Positions 40,535 to 49,643 of a stretch of DNA of 61,466 nt are shown piece by piece. Below the pieces are notes generated by a model, which ran no database searches, was not told the origin of the DNA, and saw only the letters and a program-made list of their open reading frames with translations. Origin of the DNA: Ramicandelaber brevisporus (Eukaryota; Kickxellomycota; Ramicandelaberales; Ramicandelaberaceae); contig MU602696.1 in assembly GCA_025201865.1 (NCBI GenBank), positions 1 to 61,466 on the forward strand. The letters are read 5' to 3'. Position numbers and translations under genes: made by a program. Numbering within the stretch: position 1 is the stretch's first letter; each line of letters starts with the position of its first letter.

Positions 40535-42127
40535 ATGATAACAAGGTCGTCGTCGCAGCTTGTAATCTGGCTGCAGTTCTTCGTGCTGCGTCTGCTGATG
40601 GCGCTGTACCTCTGCCGTACGTATATAAACCCTGATGAGACGTGGCAATCTCTCGAGATTGCCCACAATCGCGTGTTTGGCTACGGCTTTCGTGCCTGGG
40701 AGTGGCGACACGAAGACCACCCACCTATTCGCGGCTATGCGCATCCATTCCTCTTCTCGCTTGCGTATCGTGCCTTGGCAGCACTGGGATTGGACGATAC
40801 ACGTGATTTCATTACAGTTGTGCCTGGTGTGATTGTGGCACTGTTTGCGTCGATTATTGATTGGAGTACGATAAAGCTGGCGCAGAGGCTGTGGGGAGAG
40901 AACAGTAAAGCGGTGTGGTGGAGCGCGTTCTGCTCGGTAACGTCAATCACCCTTGGAACAGTGCTGATGAGACCAATTGTGAATGCGGCAGAAACCGCGA
41001 CGGTGGGGTTGGCACTGGCATTCTGGCCGTGGTCGACTACTGATGGCTCACCGAGAGCTGCGAGATGGCGAACTCGTGATTATGCGGTAGCATTGTCGAT
41101 GGCCGCAGCTGGATGCATCTTGAGACCCACAACGGCTGTCCTGTGGCTATTCCTTGGCGGTCACCTGTTGGTCACAAACATGAGCCGATTCCGTGACATT
41201 TTCTTGGTGACGGTGTTGATTGGTGCTGTGTCGGTTTCTGCAATGATGCTCATCGACTACCATTACTACGGCAAATGGGTGTTTGTGCCACTTGCATTCT
41301 ATGACGTTAATGTGCGCCAAAACTTGAGCATTTGGTTCGGCTCTCATCCATTCTACTGGTACGTTGTTGCTGGCTTACCATCCCTCGCCATGCCAGCCCT
41401 GTTGCCCGCCATTGCTGGTGCCATTTTTGCACCTCGATACACGAGACCTCTCACATATGCCTCGATTTGGCTTGTTGGCGTGTACTCATTGCTGGCTCAC
41501 AAGGAGGCTCGATTCCTGGCCTGTATGCTTCCCATCATCCACGTCTTTGCTGGGTATGCCCTCTCCGGTAGTGTCGCGTACACAGCTGGTGAGCTCGGTG
41601 CGAAATGGCAGCGTTTCCGCGACAAGTACATCAAGCTCATTACAGCAGCATTTATCATCAGTGGCGTTCCAGTCATCATTTACTTGAATCTGGTTCACCA
41701 ACGAGGTGTAGTCGATGTGATGCATTTCCTGAGACATGCTCCTAAAGTCACCGAAGTGGGATTCCTGATGCCGTGCCATTCCACGCCGTTCCACAGCCAT
41801 GTTCATCGAAAAGATGTTGAAATGTGGTTCCTTGGATGCGAACCGCCTCTTCACGGTAAAGATCATCCCACATTTACCGAAGAATCCGATGATTTCACAG
41901 AGAAGCCGCAGGAGTTTGTGCAGAAGCGGGCAGCGACGTGGTATATAAACAAGATCAAAATGGGAAGACCATTCCCAAGTCATTTGGTTGTGTTTGACAA
42001 TGTCGTCCCCAAAATCATGCCCGTTCTGATTGATCACGGATATCGACAGTGTGCCAGGTTCTTTAACACTCACTTTCATCCTGAACCTCGACGTTCTGGC
42101 GATGTTGTCGTTTTATGTAACGTGTAA
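40535..42127 (+). CDS. GPI10: GPI mannosyltransferase 3 (PIG-B type)
   Basis: A 530-residue ER membrane glycosyltransferase (GT22) that adds the third mannose, from dolichol-phosphate-mannose, to the GPI-anchor precursor. The luminal catalytic loop after the first helix is NPDETWQSLEIAHNRVFGYG (starts at residue 32), followed by WEWRHEDHPPIRGYAHPFLF, which is diagnostic of PIG-B/GPI10 over ALG9, ALG12 or SMP3. Multiple hydrophobic helices follow. Near the C-terminus HQRGVVDVMHFLRH and MPCHSTPFHSHVH match the PIG-B-specific luminal domain. ATG 40535 places the first helix correctly; an earlier ATG at 40379 would add 52 residues of doubtful leader. The gene is convergent with MET22, 86 bases apart. 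Confidence 0.95.
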   Translation: MITRSSSQLVIWLQFFVLRLLMALYLCRTYINPDETWQSLEIAHNRVFGYGFRAWEWRHEDHPPIRGYAHPFLFSLAYRALAALGLDDTRDFITVVPGVIVALFASIIDWSTIKLAQRLWGENSKAVWWSAFCSVTSITLGTVLMRPIVNAAETATVGLALAFWPWSTTDGSPRAARWRTRDYAVALSMAAAGCILRPTTAVLWLFLGGHLLVTNMSRFRDIFLVTVLIGAVSVSAMMLIDYHYYGKWVFVPLAFYDVNVRQNLSIWFGSHPFYWYVVAGLPSLAMPALLPAIAGAIFAPRYTRPLTYASIWLVGVYSLLAHKEARFLACMLPIIHVFAGYALSGSVAYTAGELGAKWQRFRDKYIKLITAAFIISGVPVIIYLNLVHQRGVVDVMHFLRHAPKVTEVGFLMPCHSTPFHSHVHRKDVEMWFLGCEPPLHGKDHPTFTEESDDFTEKPQEFVQKRAATWYINKIKMGRPFPSHLVVFDNVVPKIMPVLIDHGYRQCARFFNTHFHPEPRRSGDVVVLCNV

Positions 42128-42213
42128 AAAAAAAACAACCACAACCACGACCACAACCACAACAAGATAGTAAAAAAAAAAAACAGAAAACTCATTTAAC
42201 AGCTATTGAAGCA

Positions 42214-43446
42214 TTATTTACTAAAGACTTTAGACACAGCCTTGAGAACATGCTCGTGGATCTCTGGTGAGCTCGATGCGATGATACCACGGTCGGTTGG
42301 CAGAGTCTTGCCAAACCCAAAGTCAAGTGGCTGGCCAGTGATGGTGGTGACGATGCCACCAGCTTCGTGCATCAACAGAGCACCAGCAGCATGGTCCCAA
42401 ATCTTCTCCTTGTAACCTGGCTTGACTGGAAGACGGAGGTAAATGTCAGCGTCACCGCGAGCCAAGCAAGCATACTTGCACTGGCTGTCCATGCGTACCG
42501 GTTCACGAGTGATGCCAAGCTGGGCAGCGATTTGAGCAGCATCGCTGTGTGAAGAGTGGCCAGACTCAACAGACTCGCAGAAGAGTGCATCGCCCAGTAT
42601 GGCACGAGTAACTTTGTCACCAGTGGATGTCGTTTCTTCGACATGGCTAGTGACAGCAGTCTTGCGGGCATGAATTGGAATCTCAGTTGGGTCATCAAAA
42701 GTGCGCTGGAACGCACCTTGGCCGCGAACAGTAATGGCCAAGCATCCAACATCCTTTGTTGGTTCAGCAAGCGATGCCGACAAGTTTGGACATCCGATAA
42801 CACCAAGCTGGACCTGGCCATCCTCAATTAGAGCCAAGCACACTGCAAACTGGCCACCTCTCAGGAATCCCTTTGTTCCATCAACCGGATCCAGTGTCCA
42901 GTGTCTGCCCTTTGGACCGCCTTCGTAATTACCTCGATCAATGTTATCCAGAATCTCATCCGTCGTAATCTCGCCATCATTGAGAGCCTCTCTAACCAAT
43001 GTTGAGATGCTATCTTTGAGGTGAGCGTTGTTTGGCTGACGCAAGTCATCTGCATCCTCCTCGCCAACCATCAAATCATCTGGGAATGCGCGTTTCAACA
43101 ATGTGTTGACTACAGCCTGAGCACCATAATCAGCAATGGTGACGGGAGAGTCGTCGGGCTTGATAAGAGCGTGGATTCCGTCGGTGGCAGATTGTTTGCG
43201 GGCATCGAGAACCTTGCGACATAATTTACTGGCGCGCAGCACGGCGTCAATGGCCACTGCGCGTTCTTTGGCCAGGCGAAGTACAGCAGCGGCAGATGAA
43301 GAAGATGAAGAAGATGAATAAGATGACATGAAACGAGAAAGACGGCTTCGGTGGTGCTGGTGGTAGTGATGATAGCTGTGATAACTGTGATAACTGTGAT
43401 AGCTGTGGTGGTGAAAGTACGGAAGAATCCTGGTGATCAGCGGCAT
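42214..43446 (-). CDS. MET22: 3'(2'),5'-bisphosphate nucleotidase
   Basis: A 410-residue lithium-sensitive inositol-monophosphatase-fold enzyme (HAL2/MET22) that removes the 3'-phosphate from PAP and PAPS, needed for sulfate assimilation and RNA turnover. Conserved metal-binding and catalytic motifs appear in order: SPVTIADYGAQAVVN, MVGEEDADDL, WTLDPVDGTKGFLRGGQFAV, and near the end KIWDHAAGALLMHEAGG. ATG 43446 is the first in frame. It adds a His/Ser/Tyr repeat (HSYHSYHSY) and basic stretch that could act as a mitochondrial presequence. An alternative ATG at 43329 (MSSYSSS) would give 371 residues, close to the yeast length of 357. The gene is divergent from the CNX1-type gene, with 149 bases between start codons. 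Confidence 0.93.
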   Translation of the reverse strand: MPLITRILPYFHHHSYHSYHSYHSYHHYHQHHRSRLSRFMSSYSSSSSSSSAAAVLRLAKERAVAIDAVLRASKLCRKVLDARKQSATDGIHALIKPDDSPVTIADYGAQAVVNTLLKRAFPDDLMVGEEDADDLRQPNNAHLKDSISTLVREALNDGEITTDEILDNIDRGNYEGGPKGRHWTLDPVDGTKGFLRGGQFAVCLALIEDGQVQLGVIGCPNLSASLAEPTKDVGCLAITVRGQGAFQRTFDDPTEIPIHARKTAVTSHVEETTSTGDKVTRAILGDALFCESVESGHSSHSDAAQIAAQLGITREPVRMDSQCKYACLARGDADIYLRLPVKPGYKEKIWDHAAGALLMHEAGGIVTTITGQPLDFGFGKTLPTDRGIIASSSPEIHEHVLKAVSKVFSK

Positions 43447-43595
43447 CGTGGCTGACAAACGTGCATCCCGAGAATGGCACAAAGCACGTCTCCGAGAAGT
43501 TATCAGCAAGATCGCGTCAGACGGATCAACTCTTACTCGTCAGCACAAAAAATATATAGAGCTAGAACAAGAAACAAAGAAACGAACATACATAC

Positions 43596-45689
43596 ATGAC
43601 ACAGTTCAAAGTTGCCGTGGTTACGGTTAGCGATACAGTTAGCCGGGGCGAGACGGTGGATAGGACTGGGCCGGCGCTATGCACGCTCTTCACGAACCAC
43701 ACATCGAAGGCTGGTTCGAACGAATGGCTGGTATCGGATACAGCTGCTGTTCCAGACCATCGAGACAGCATTACATCGCAGGTTCGGCAGTTTACATCCC
43801 CTCAGTCGCATGGTAGCACGGTCGACTTGCTCATTCTCGCTGGAGGAACTGGATTGAGTCCAACAGATGTGACATATGAGACACTCTTACCACTGCTTGA
43901 ACGACAGTGCCCAGGAATCCAGATTGCAATGATGGTTGAATCATTAAAGGTGACTCCAATGGCTGCATTGGGTAGACCATTGTGCGGTATAATTCAGTCC
44001 ACGCTGGTTATCGCAACGCCTGGCAGCCCAAAAGGTGCAGTTGAGAATATATCAGCAGTCATCGGCGTGCTTCCTCATGCCATCAAACTGATTAAAGGCG
44101 AAAATAGTAGAAGACTACACTCCGTGAAAGACACTGTCATCAGTAGTAACGCAGATAATCAGCAACAACAACAGCAGCAACAACAACAACAGCTTCAGCA
44201 AGTGCCAATTGTGTCTAGAAGCACTGATCGATATGCATGTCGCTGTGGTGAAGTTGATGAAGATGAAGTGTCAACTAGAGAACCACCAGCCAAATTAGTC
44301 CAGATTGGCATCAATGTGACGGATAGACACCGCAAGTCGCCTTATCCAATGGTACCCGTGGATGACGCTACTCATATCATTGATGAATGCACCAAAGTGT
44401 TGCCGACTGCAGAAGTTGGATTAAACTCATCGATTCTTGGATCAGTTCTTGCTGAAGATGTGTTCTCACCAACTAATTTGCCAGCAGTGCGTACTTCAAT
44501 AGTAGATGGATACGCTGTGATGGAGCCTGTTGTGAAGACCAGCCAATTTAACGTGATTGATACTGCATCGGTGGCCACAGTCAGCAATAAATCCATCCTT
44601 CTTGAACCTGGCAGTGTGCAGCGTGTTAATACAGGCGGGCGTGTTCCAGATAATGCAGTGGCTGTTGTCATGGTTGAAGATACAACTCTAATTGAATCGT
44701 CAGATGATGGGAAGCATGAACGTAAAATTCAAGTTTCAATTTCATCGCCTGCTGCGGCGTACACGGATGGCATGAATATTCGTGACATTGGATGTGATAT
44801 TGCACTTGGAGCTAAGATTGCATCAAAGGGCACTATAGTTGATGCAGCCAGTGGATTAATCGGGCTACTGGCATCAGTTGGTATTCAAAAGGTCAAAGTG
44901 CACAGCAGACCAAGAGCTGGCGTACTGTCAACTGGCGATGAAGTGCTGGATCTCAGCCAGTCTGCATCCACTAATCTGGTGGATGCGATCAAAGCGGGTG
45001 GTGTAGTGGATACGAACAGACCAACTTTGCTTGCAGCAATCACCGCATTGGGCTACGAGGCTGTTGATCTTGGTATTGTTCGCGATGATCCAAGTGCAAT
45101 CGAAGCAGCCATTCGAGACTCGCTTGACAAGGTGGATGTTGTGTTCACCACAGGCGGTGTATCAATGGGTGAGCGTGATCATATCAAACCCATTCTCGAG
45201 CATAAACTGAATGCCAAAGTGCACTTTGGCCGAGTCCAGATGAAACCTGGAAAGCCAACTACATTTGCAACCATCCCATGGCACGCGAAATCTGATCAAG
45301 GCGGCCACGTTCACAAACTGGTGTTTGCGCTGCCTGGCAATCCAGTGTCTGCATTGACCGCATTCCACATTTTTGCAGCGCCAGCTCTTCGTAAATTGGC
45401 GGGTGTTTCTGACTATGCAAACTGTGAAGTTCAAGCTGTGCTAACTCATGATGTTCAGTTGGATCCAAGACCTGAATTCATGCGTGCAATTGTCACTGCA
45501 AAAGTCTCGTCTCACGGATACAAGCTGGAGGCAAAGGTTACAAGCGGCAATCAAGCCAGCAGCCGAATGCTCAGTATGCAAGATGCAAATGCATTGCTAA
45601 AAGTGCAAGCACGAAGCAATACAAAGAGAACGATTGCAGCCGGATCCACTATTGACGCAATCCTGCTCGGAGATGTCAAGTGGGCTTAA
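43596..45689 (+). CDS. CNX1: Gephyrin/CNX1-type molybdenum cofactor synthesis protein
   Basis: A 697-residue fusion of MogA-like and MoeA-like domains. It adenylates molybdopterin and then inserts molybdate, finishing the Mo cofactor in the cytosol. The N-terminal G domain (about 1-170) has FKVAVVTVSDTVSRGETVDR, ILAGGTGLSPTDVTYE and ATPGSPKGAVENI. A poly-Q linker near 190-205 leads to the E domain (about 240-697) with LPAVRTSIVDGYAV, RVNTGGRVPDNAVAVVMVED, GVLSTGDEV, VVFTTGGVSMGERDHIKP and LPGNPVSALTAF. Domain order is G then E, as in gephyrin and Aspergillus CnxE, and the reverse of plant Cnx1. ATG 43596. Its presence implies molybdoenzymes such as nitrate reductase or sulfite oxidase. Confidence 0.95.
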   Translation: MTQFKVAVVTVSDTVSRGETVDRTGPALCTLFTNHTSKAGSNEWLVSDTAAVPDHRDSITSQVRQFTSPQSHGSTVDLLILAGGTGLSPTDVTYETLLPLLERQCPGIQIAMMVESLKVTPMAALGRPLCGIIQSTLVIATPGSPKGAVENISAVIGVLPHAIKLIKGENSRRLHSVKDTVISSNADNQQQQQQQQQQQLQQVPIVSRSTDRYACRCGEVDEDEVSTREPPAKLVQIGINVTDRHRKSPYPMVPVDDATHIIDECTKVLPTAEVGLNSSILGSVLAEDVFSPTNLPAVRTSIVDGYAVMEPVVKTSQFNVIDTASVATVSNKSILLEPGSVQRVNTGGRVPDNAVAVVMVEDTTLIESSDDGKHERKIQVSISSPAAAYTDGMNIRDIGCDIALGAKIASKGTIVDAASGLIGLLASVGIQKVKVHSRPRAGVLSTGDEVLDLSQSASTNLVDAIKAGGVVDTNRPTLLAAITALGYEAVDLGIVRDDPSAIEAAIRDSLDKVDVVFTTGGVSMGERDHIKPILEHKLNAKVHFGRVQMKPGKPTTFATIPWHAKSDQGGHVHKLVFALPGNPVSALTAFHIFAAPALRKLAGVSDYANCEVQAVLTHDVQLDPRPEFMRAIVTAKVSSHGYKLEAKVTSGNQASSRMLSMQDANALLKVQARSNTKRTIAAGSTIDAILLGDVKWA

Positions 45690-45797
45690 AATGATTCAAT
45701 TTATCAACACAATCAAGCAAACAACAAAACCAAACCAAACCAAAATAAATAAAAACAAAACAGTTTCGAAAAATCAAAAGCAGATCGGGCAAAGAAG

Positions 45798-47345
45798 ATG
45801 ACGAAGATGCACGCAACAGGCAAGAGGAGAACCAGCAAGCGGGAGTTGCCGTCTAGTCCAGAAGTGTCAGAATCAGAGTATGACTCGTCAGTTGCTAGCG
45901 AGCAGGAGGAGTTTAGCGAAGAAGAGGAAGATTACAGTAACAGCGGCGACAGCGAAGAGGAAGAGGAAGAGGAAGAGGAAGACGACAGCGAGGAGAAAGA
46001 GGAAGATAGCGATGATAGCGATGATAGCGATGATGATGATCGGTTGGACAAGTCAGTAACCTTCCAGGGACTCGGTTTGGCACCGTGGCTCTGCAATGCC
46101 CTCAAGTCAATGGCGATTGCTCATCCAACGGAAATCCAGCGAGCTTGCGTTCCACCGCTTCTAGCTGGTCGCGATGTTCTCGGAGTAGCCAAAACTGGTA
46201 GTGGTAAGACTGCTGCATTTGCTCTGCCCATTCTCCAGAAGCTGTCTGAAGATCCGTACGGTGTATTTGCACTTGTTCTGACTCCAACTCGTGAACTGGC
46301 ATTCCAAATTGCTGAGCAATTCAGCGCACTGGGCAAAGCGATCAATTTGCGGACATGCGTTGTTGTAGGTGGACTGGATATGCTTCCACAGGCACTCGAG
46401 CTGCAAAAGAGACCCCATGTTGTGATTGCTACTCCTGGTAGATTGGCCGATCATATCAAGAGCAGCACCGACACAATTTACTTCCAAAAGCTGCGGTTCT
46501 TGGTTCTTGATGAAGCCGATCGACTATTGACGGACCCATTCTCCGATGACTTGGGCACAGTGTTTGGCGCAATTCCAAAGAAGCGCCAGACTCTCTTGTT
46601 CACTGCGACAGTTACTGAGCCGATTATGGCACTCAGAGACAGGGAGGAAGATCCGGCCAAGCGACCATTTGTGCACATTTGCAAATCTGATATATCTACA
46701 GTATCCACTCTTGTTCAGAAGTTTGTGCTGGCGCCGTCTCATGTTCGTGAAATGTATCTCTATCATCTGTTGACTCAGCCAGAGTTTGTCGACCGATCCG
46801 TCATCATCTTTGTGGGCAAGTGCAGCACCTGCGAAGTAGTCCGAGTCATGCTTCGCGAACTCGGCATCCGTAGCACAGCATTGCATTCTCGATTGTCTCA
46901 AAAGATGCGCATTGATAATCTCGGTCGATTCCGTGCGCAGGCTGTCAAGATCCTCGTATCCACCGATGTCGGCTCTCGTGGTCTCGATATCCCGACTGTT
47001 GGACTGGTCATCAACTTTGATGTGCCGCGCGATCCAGCCGATTACATCCATCGCGTCGGTCGTACAGCTCGTGCTGGTCGCGGCGGTGTTGCCGTCACTA
47101 TCACGACGGAGCGTGATATTGGACTAGTAAAGACGATTGAGGAGAGAATCGGAATCAAGATGGCTGAGCATGCAGTTGACGAGAAGGAGATGCTGCATCA
47201 CATGAATGTGGTTAGCAAGGCAAAGAGAGTGGCGAATATGCATCTGCATGATATTGGATTCGATGCAAAGGATGCAACCAGAGCAAAGAAGAATGCCAAA
47301 GCTGGCAATAGTGCTCAGCCGTCCGCTAAACGTGTTAAGGTTTAG
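45798..47345 (+). CDS. DBP8: DEAD-box RNA helicase DBP8 (DDX49)
   Basis: A 515-residue ATP-dependent RNA helicase expected in the nucleolus, for 40S ribosome biogenesis. An acidic/Ser N-terminus (20-85) precedes the Q motif region (VTFQGLGLAPWLCNAL). Canonical motifs follow: AKTGSGKT (131-138), PTRELAFQ, TPGRLADH, DEAD (238-241), FTAT in place of SAT, STDVGSRGLDIPTV and HRVGRTARAG (from residue 418). FTAT and the compact C-terminus are typical of the DBP8/DDX49 subgroup. The final Lys-rich tail is nuclear-localisation-like. ATG 45798 is in an A-rich context; a second ATG lies three codons downstream. It follows CNX1 on the same strand. Confidence 0.9.
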   Translation: MTKMHATGKRRTSKRELPSSPEVSESEYDSSVASEQEEFSEEEEDYSNSGDSEEEEEEEEEDDSEEKEEDSDDSDDSDDDDRLDKSVTFQGLGLAPWLCNALKSMAIAHPTEIQRACVPPLLAGRDVLGVAKTGSGKTAAFALPILQKLSEDPYGVFALVLTPTRELAFQIAEQFSALGKAINLRTCVVVGGLDMLPQALELQKRPHVVIATPGRLADHIKSSTDTIYFQKLRFLVLDEADRLLTDPFSDDLGTVFGAIPKKRQTLLFTATVTEPIMALRDREEDPAKRPFVHICKSDISTVSTLVQKFVLAPSHVREMYLYHLLTQPEFVDRSVIIFVGKCSTCEVVRVMLRELGIRSTALHSRLSQKMRIDNLGRFRAQAVKILVSTDVGSRGLDIPTVGLVINFDVPRDPADYIHRVGRTARAGRGGVAVTITTERDIGLVKTIEERIGIKMAEHAVDEKEMLHHMNVVSKAKRVANMHLHDIGFDAKDATRAKKNAKAGNSAQPSAKRVKV

Positions 47346-47450
47346 TTTCATTTTCAACTTCATTTTCATTATCATTTTCATTTTCGATCTGTTGCCATTC
47401 CGTGAATAAAGACGAGAATCAACCCAATTGCTTCTTTCACTCCGAAAGAG

Positions 47451-47464
47451 GAAACGAGGCTTTA
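47451..47464 (+). promoter_or_regulatory. F-box family upstream element, copy B
   Basis: GAAACGAGGCTTTA, then GCCGAACAT and GTGAATAGCAAGTTGCAG, ending 170 bases before the ATG of paralogue B. It matches the blocks before paralogues A and C. Confidence 0.65.
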
Positions 47465-47633
47465 GCCGAACATATTTTTTGTGAATAGCAAGTTGCAGGT
47501 CCCACCCATCTCAATCATCTATGACAGAACTGCAAGCTGCCATTCACGATTCTATCCCTTAGCTGTTCACTTTCTCCTTCACTTTCTCTCTCGCACTCGC
47601 TCTCAGAAACTTGAAACGTGCACTCTAACACCA

Positions 47634-49163
47634 ATGCTCCTCGACAAACTCAAGTCCAAAGGTCGCCGCGGATGGAACTCGTTCGCCAGCCACTTCCGCT
47701 CTGAGCAGAAGTCTGTGCCAGCCGTTGACAAGAAGCTCTTCCCTCTGCCGCTGGAGTTGTTGGAGGAAATTGCCTTGTATTTTACGTGCCCAGAGGCTCT
47801 CGAAGTGCTCACCGTTAACAGTGTATTTCACGACGCCTTTTCTCACTCAGTCTGGTCGTGCGTCTATCTCAGAGACTCGAATGCTCATCTTATTACGAAA
47901 TCTGCCTGGAAGAAGTATGGTCATTTGGTGCGCACTACCAATGTTAATTTGGAGAAGAAGCACACACTGCCTGCTATCTTGATGCCCAATCTCGTTGAGC
48001 TTGACATATATCTCAACGATCAATCTCTCCGTCTTTTTAAGAGTGCCAAGCTACCACACTTACGTCGCTTATACATGTCGTTGGCATATGGCATGTGGAC
48101 TCGTACTGATTTCAAAAAGGGAGTGGAACTTGCTCAGCACCTCAAACGAAATGGACAATCTGTGAAAGTCGAATGGAGTGTGTCTGCCATGACATATGAT
48201 AATATGCTGATCTTGGATGAGATGCTTGGCATGGCAGGCGACACAGCATTCGATTCGTTATCACTCACGGCCAAGTCCGATTCGGTTGTTACATTGGCAC
48301 ATCTGCCGAAGCTTGCACTCCTGCTCAAAGACATTACAATAACCACCTCTGCTGAAGCATTCCACTCCATATTTGGCGGTGACTCTAGTGTGATATTCCC
48401 CCGTCTTGAATTCCTACAGCTGGATGGTCATTGTCTTGTTGATTACAGTGGCGAACCAAGCACTATCACTCCACAGCGTCTGCCTGCGCTGAAGATGCTG
48501 TGGCTCTACACAATGAAGGGTGTTGATCAAAGCTGGGTTTCTAATGTTCTCAACAGCAATACGTGGCCAAGCTTGACGAATCTACTCCTCTCTGGCTGCT
48601 CGGACAGTTTGGATTTCGAGGTGGTTGCAACTCGTATGCCGAATCTGGAGCACCTATCGATCTCAAACTGCTCCTTCAACGTGGATGCTGCGACAATCGT
48701 TTCGCTTATGCCTCGTTTGGAGCGTCTCATACTTGGAGACCCTGTTCGATTTAGCTATGATGCCGCTCAAGTCCCACAGCTGCTGCAGCATACCAGTCTC
48801 AAATCCTTGATCTTCCAGTATGATTTGCCTCAAGACGGTGAGCAGAAAGTGCCACTCCCGTTGCTTCAATTTATCGTAAATGGAGCACCAAATCTCGAGT
48901 CGGCCGAGCTGCATGGCTGTGGCGTGTCGATGGACGATCTGAAGACGCTGAGTGGCCAAGTGAATCCGAGTGTGCGCACTCTTCACATCGAATTTGATGA
49001 GAAGAGATTTAACAGCGATAGCGTGGCAGCCATGGTTGCTTTCTTCCCGAACTTGAAGAAGTGTACAGTCATGGACATGGAACACGAGGCTCGCAAAGTT
49101 CTTCCAAGTCAACATCCTAATCTCGAGTTTGACTTCTATCCATCTGAATTAATGTCCTTGTAA
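47634..49163 (+). CDS. F-box/LRR protein, paralogue B
   Basis: A 509-residue paralogue of the genes at 23704-25365 and 49644-51152. The ATG at 47634 gives the family N-terminus (MLLDKLKSKGRRGWNSFASH). The F-box-like motif spans about 36-80 (FPLPLELLEEIALYF, LTVNSVFHDAFSHSVW). The LRR region contains one copy of the 24-residue unit (LEHLSISNCSFNVDAATI...LMPR), against three in paralogue A. The C-terminus, ARKVLPSQHPNLEFDFYPSE, is intact. The stretch around the F-box is nearly identical at nucleotide level to paralogue C, so B and C look like a recent tandem duplication or gene-conversion pair. The probable role is substrate recognition in an SCF ubiquitin ligase; the target is unknown. Confidence 0.85.
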   Translation: MLLDKLKSKGRRGWNSFASHFRSEQKSVPAVDKKLFPLPLELLEEIALYFTCPEALEVLTVNSVFHDAFSHSVWSCVYLRDSNAHLITKSAWKKYGHLVRTTNVNLEKKHTLPAILMPNLVELDIYLNDQSLRLFKSAKLPHLRRLYMSLAYGMWTRTDFKKGVELAQHLKRNGQSVKVEWSVSAMTYDNMLILDEMLGMAGDTAFDSLSLTAKSDSVVTLAHLPKLALLLKDITITTSAEAFHSIFGGDSSVIFPRLEFLQLDGHCLVDYSGEPSTITPQRLPALKMLWLYTMKGVDQSWVSNVLNSNTWPSLTNLLLSGCSDSLDFEVVATRMPNLEHLSISNCSFNVDAATIVSLMPRLERLILGDPVRFSYDAAQVPQLLQHTSLKSLIFQYDLPQDGEQKVPLPLLQFIVNGAPNLESAELHGCGVSMDDLKTLSGQVNPSVRTLHIEFDEKRFNSDSVAAMVAFFPNLKKCTVMDMEHEARKVLPSQHPNLEFDFYPSELMSL

Positions 49164-49285
49164 TGCGATGAGCCGTTTTTATGGAGTCGACGCTGTTAGT
49201 GTCGTTAACTTCCTTTCTTTTGTTCTCTCTTCTCTTCACCACTTTTGTCCTTTTGATTCTGTAGAGAATACTTATTTTGTTTAGC

Positions 49286-49346
49286 GTGCCAGATTGCTTG
49301 GCACTTCCTGCCGGGAAAGTTAGCAGGAAGTGTTTCCTACCCGGCA
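49286..49346. repeat. Nested hairpins between F-box B and C
   Basis: Three stems overlap here: GTGCCA/TGGCAC (49286-49304), a perfect 10-bp stem CACTTCCTGC/GCAGGAAGTG (49302-49332, 11-base loop), and TGCCGGG/CCCGGCA (49309-49346). They are mutually exclusive, so alternative foldings are possible. No coding frame runs through them. Confidence 0.65.
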
Positions 49347-49467
49347 CTACATCTTCGTATGTTAATGAGAATGTAGAATAATGGTGTGTATCTCGACTGC
49401 GGAATCCAGTAATCCAGAGTAGAAGAACAAAGACGAAAGCCACACCACCTTTTCCACTTCGAAAGAA

Positions 49468-49481
49468 GAAACGAGGCTTTA
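49468..49481 (+). promoter_or_regulatory. F-box family upstream element, copy C
   Basis: GAAACGAGGCTTTA followed by GTCAAACAT, ending 163 bases before the ATG of paralogue C. It is the same element as before paralogues A and B. Confidence 0.65.
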
Positions 49482-49643
49482 GTCAAACATTACTGTGAAA
49501 ACCAAGCCACGGAATCCCCCTCTCACACACCTATAATAGAGCTGCCAGCTGCAGTTCACGGTTCCATCTCTTGTCCGTTCACTTTCACTATCACTTTCTC
49601 TCACTCTCACTCACAGACACCTGAAGCACGCACGCTGACACCA

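Larger units (their letters stand above)
49164..49643. other. Intergenic region F-box B / C
   Basis: A 480-base gap with the hairpin cluster (49286-49346), the family promoter element (49468-49481) and a repetitive CACTTTCACT-type leader (49577-49617). No gene was seen. Confidence 0.5.

Noticed and set aside
45715-45775. CCAAA/AAACAAA repeats between CNX1 and DBP8
   Set aside because: Simple A-rich leader sequence as before many genes here; no distinct element.
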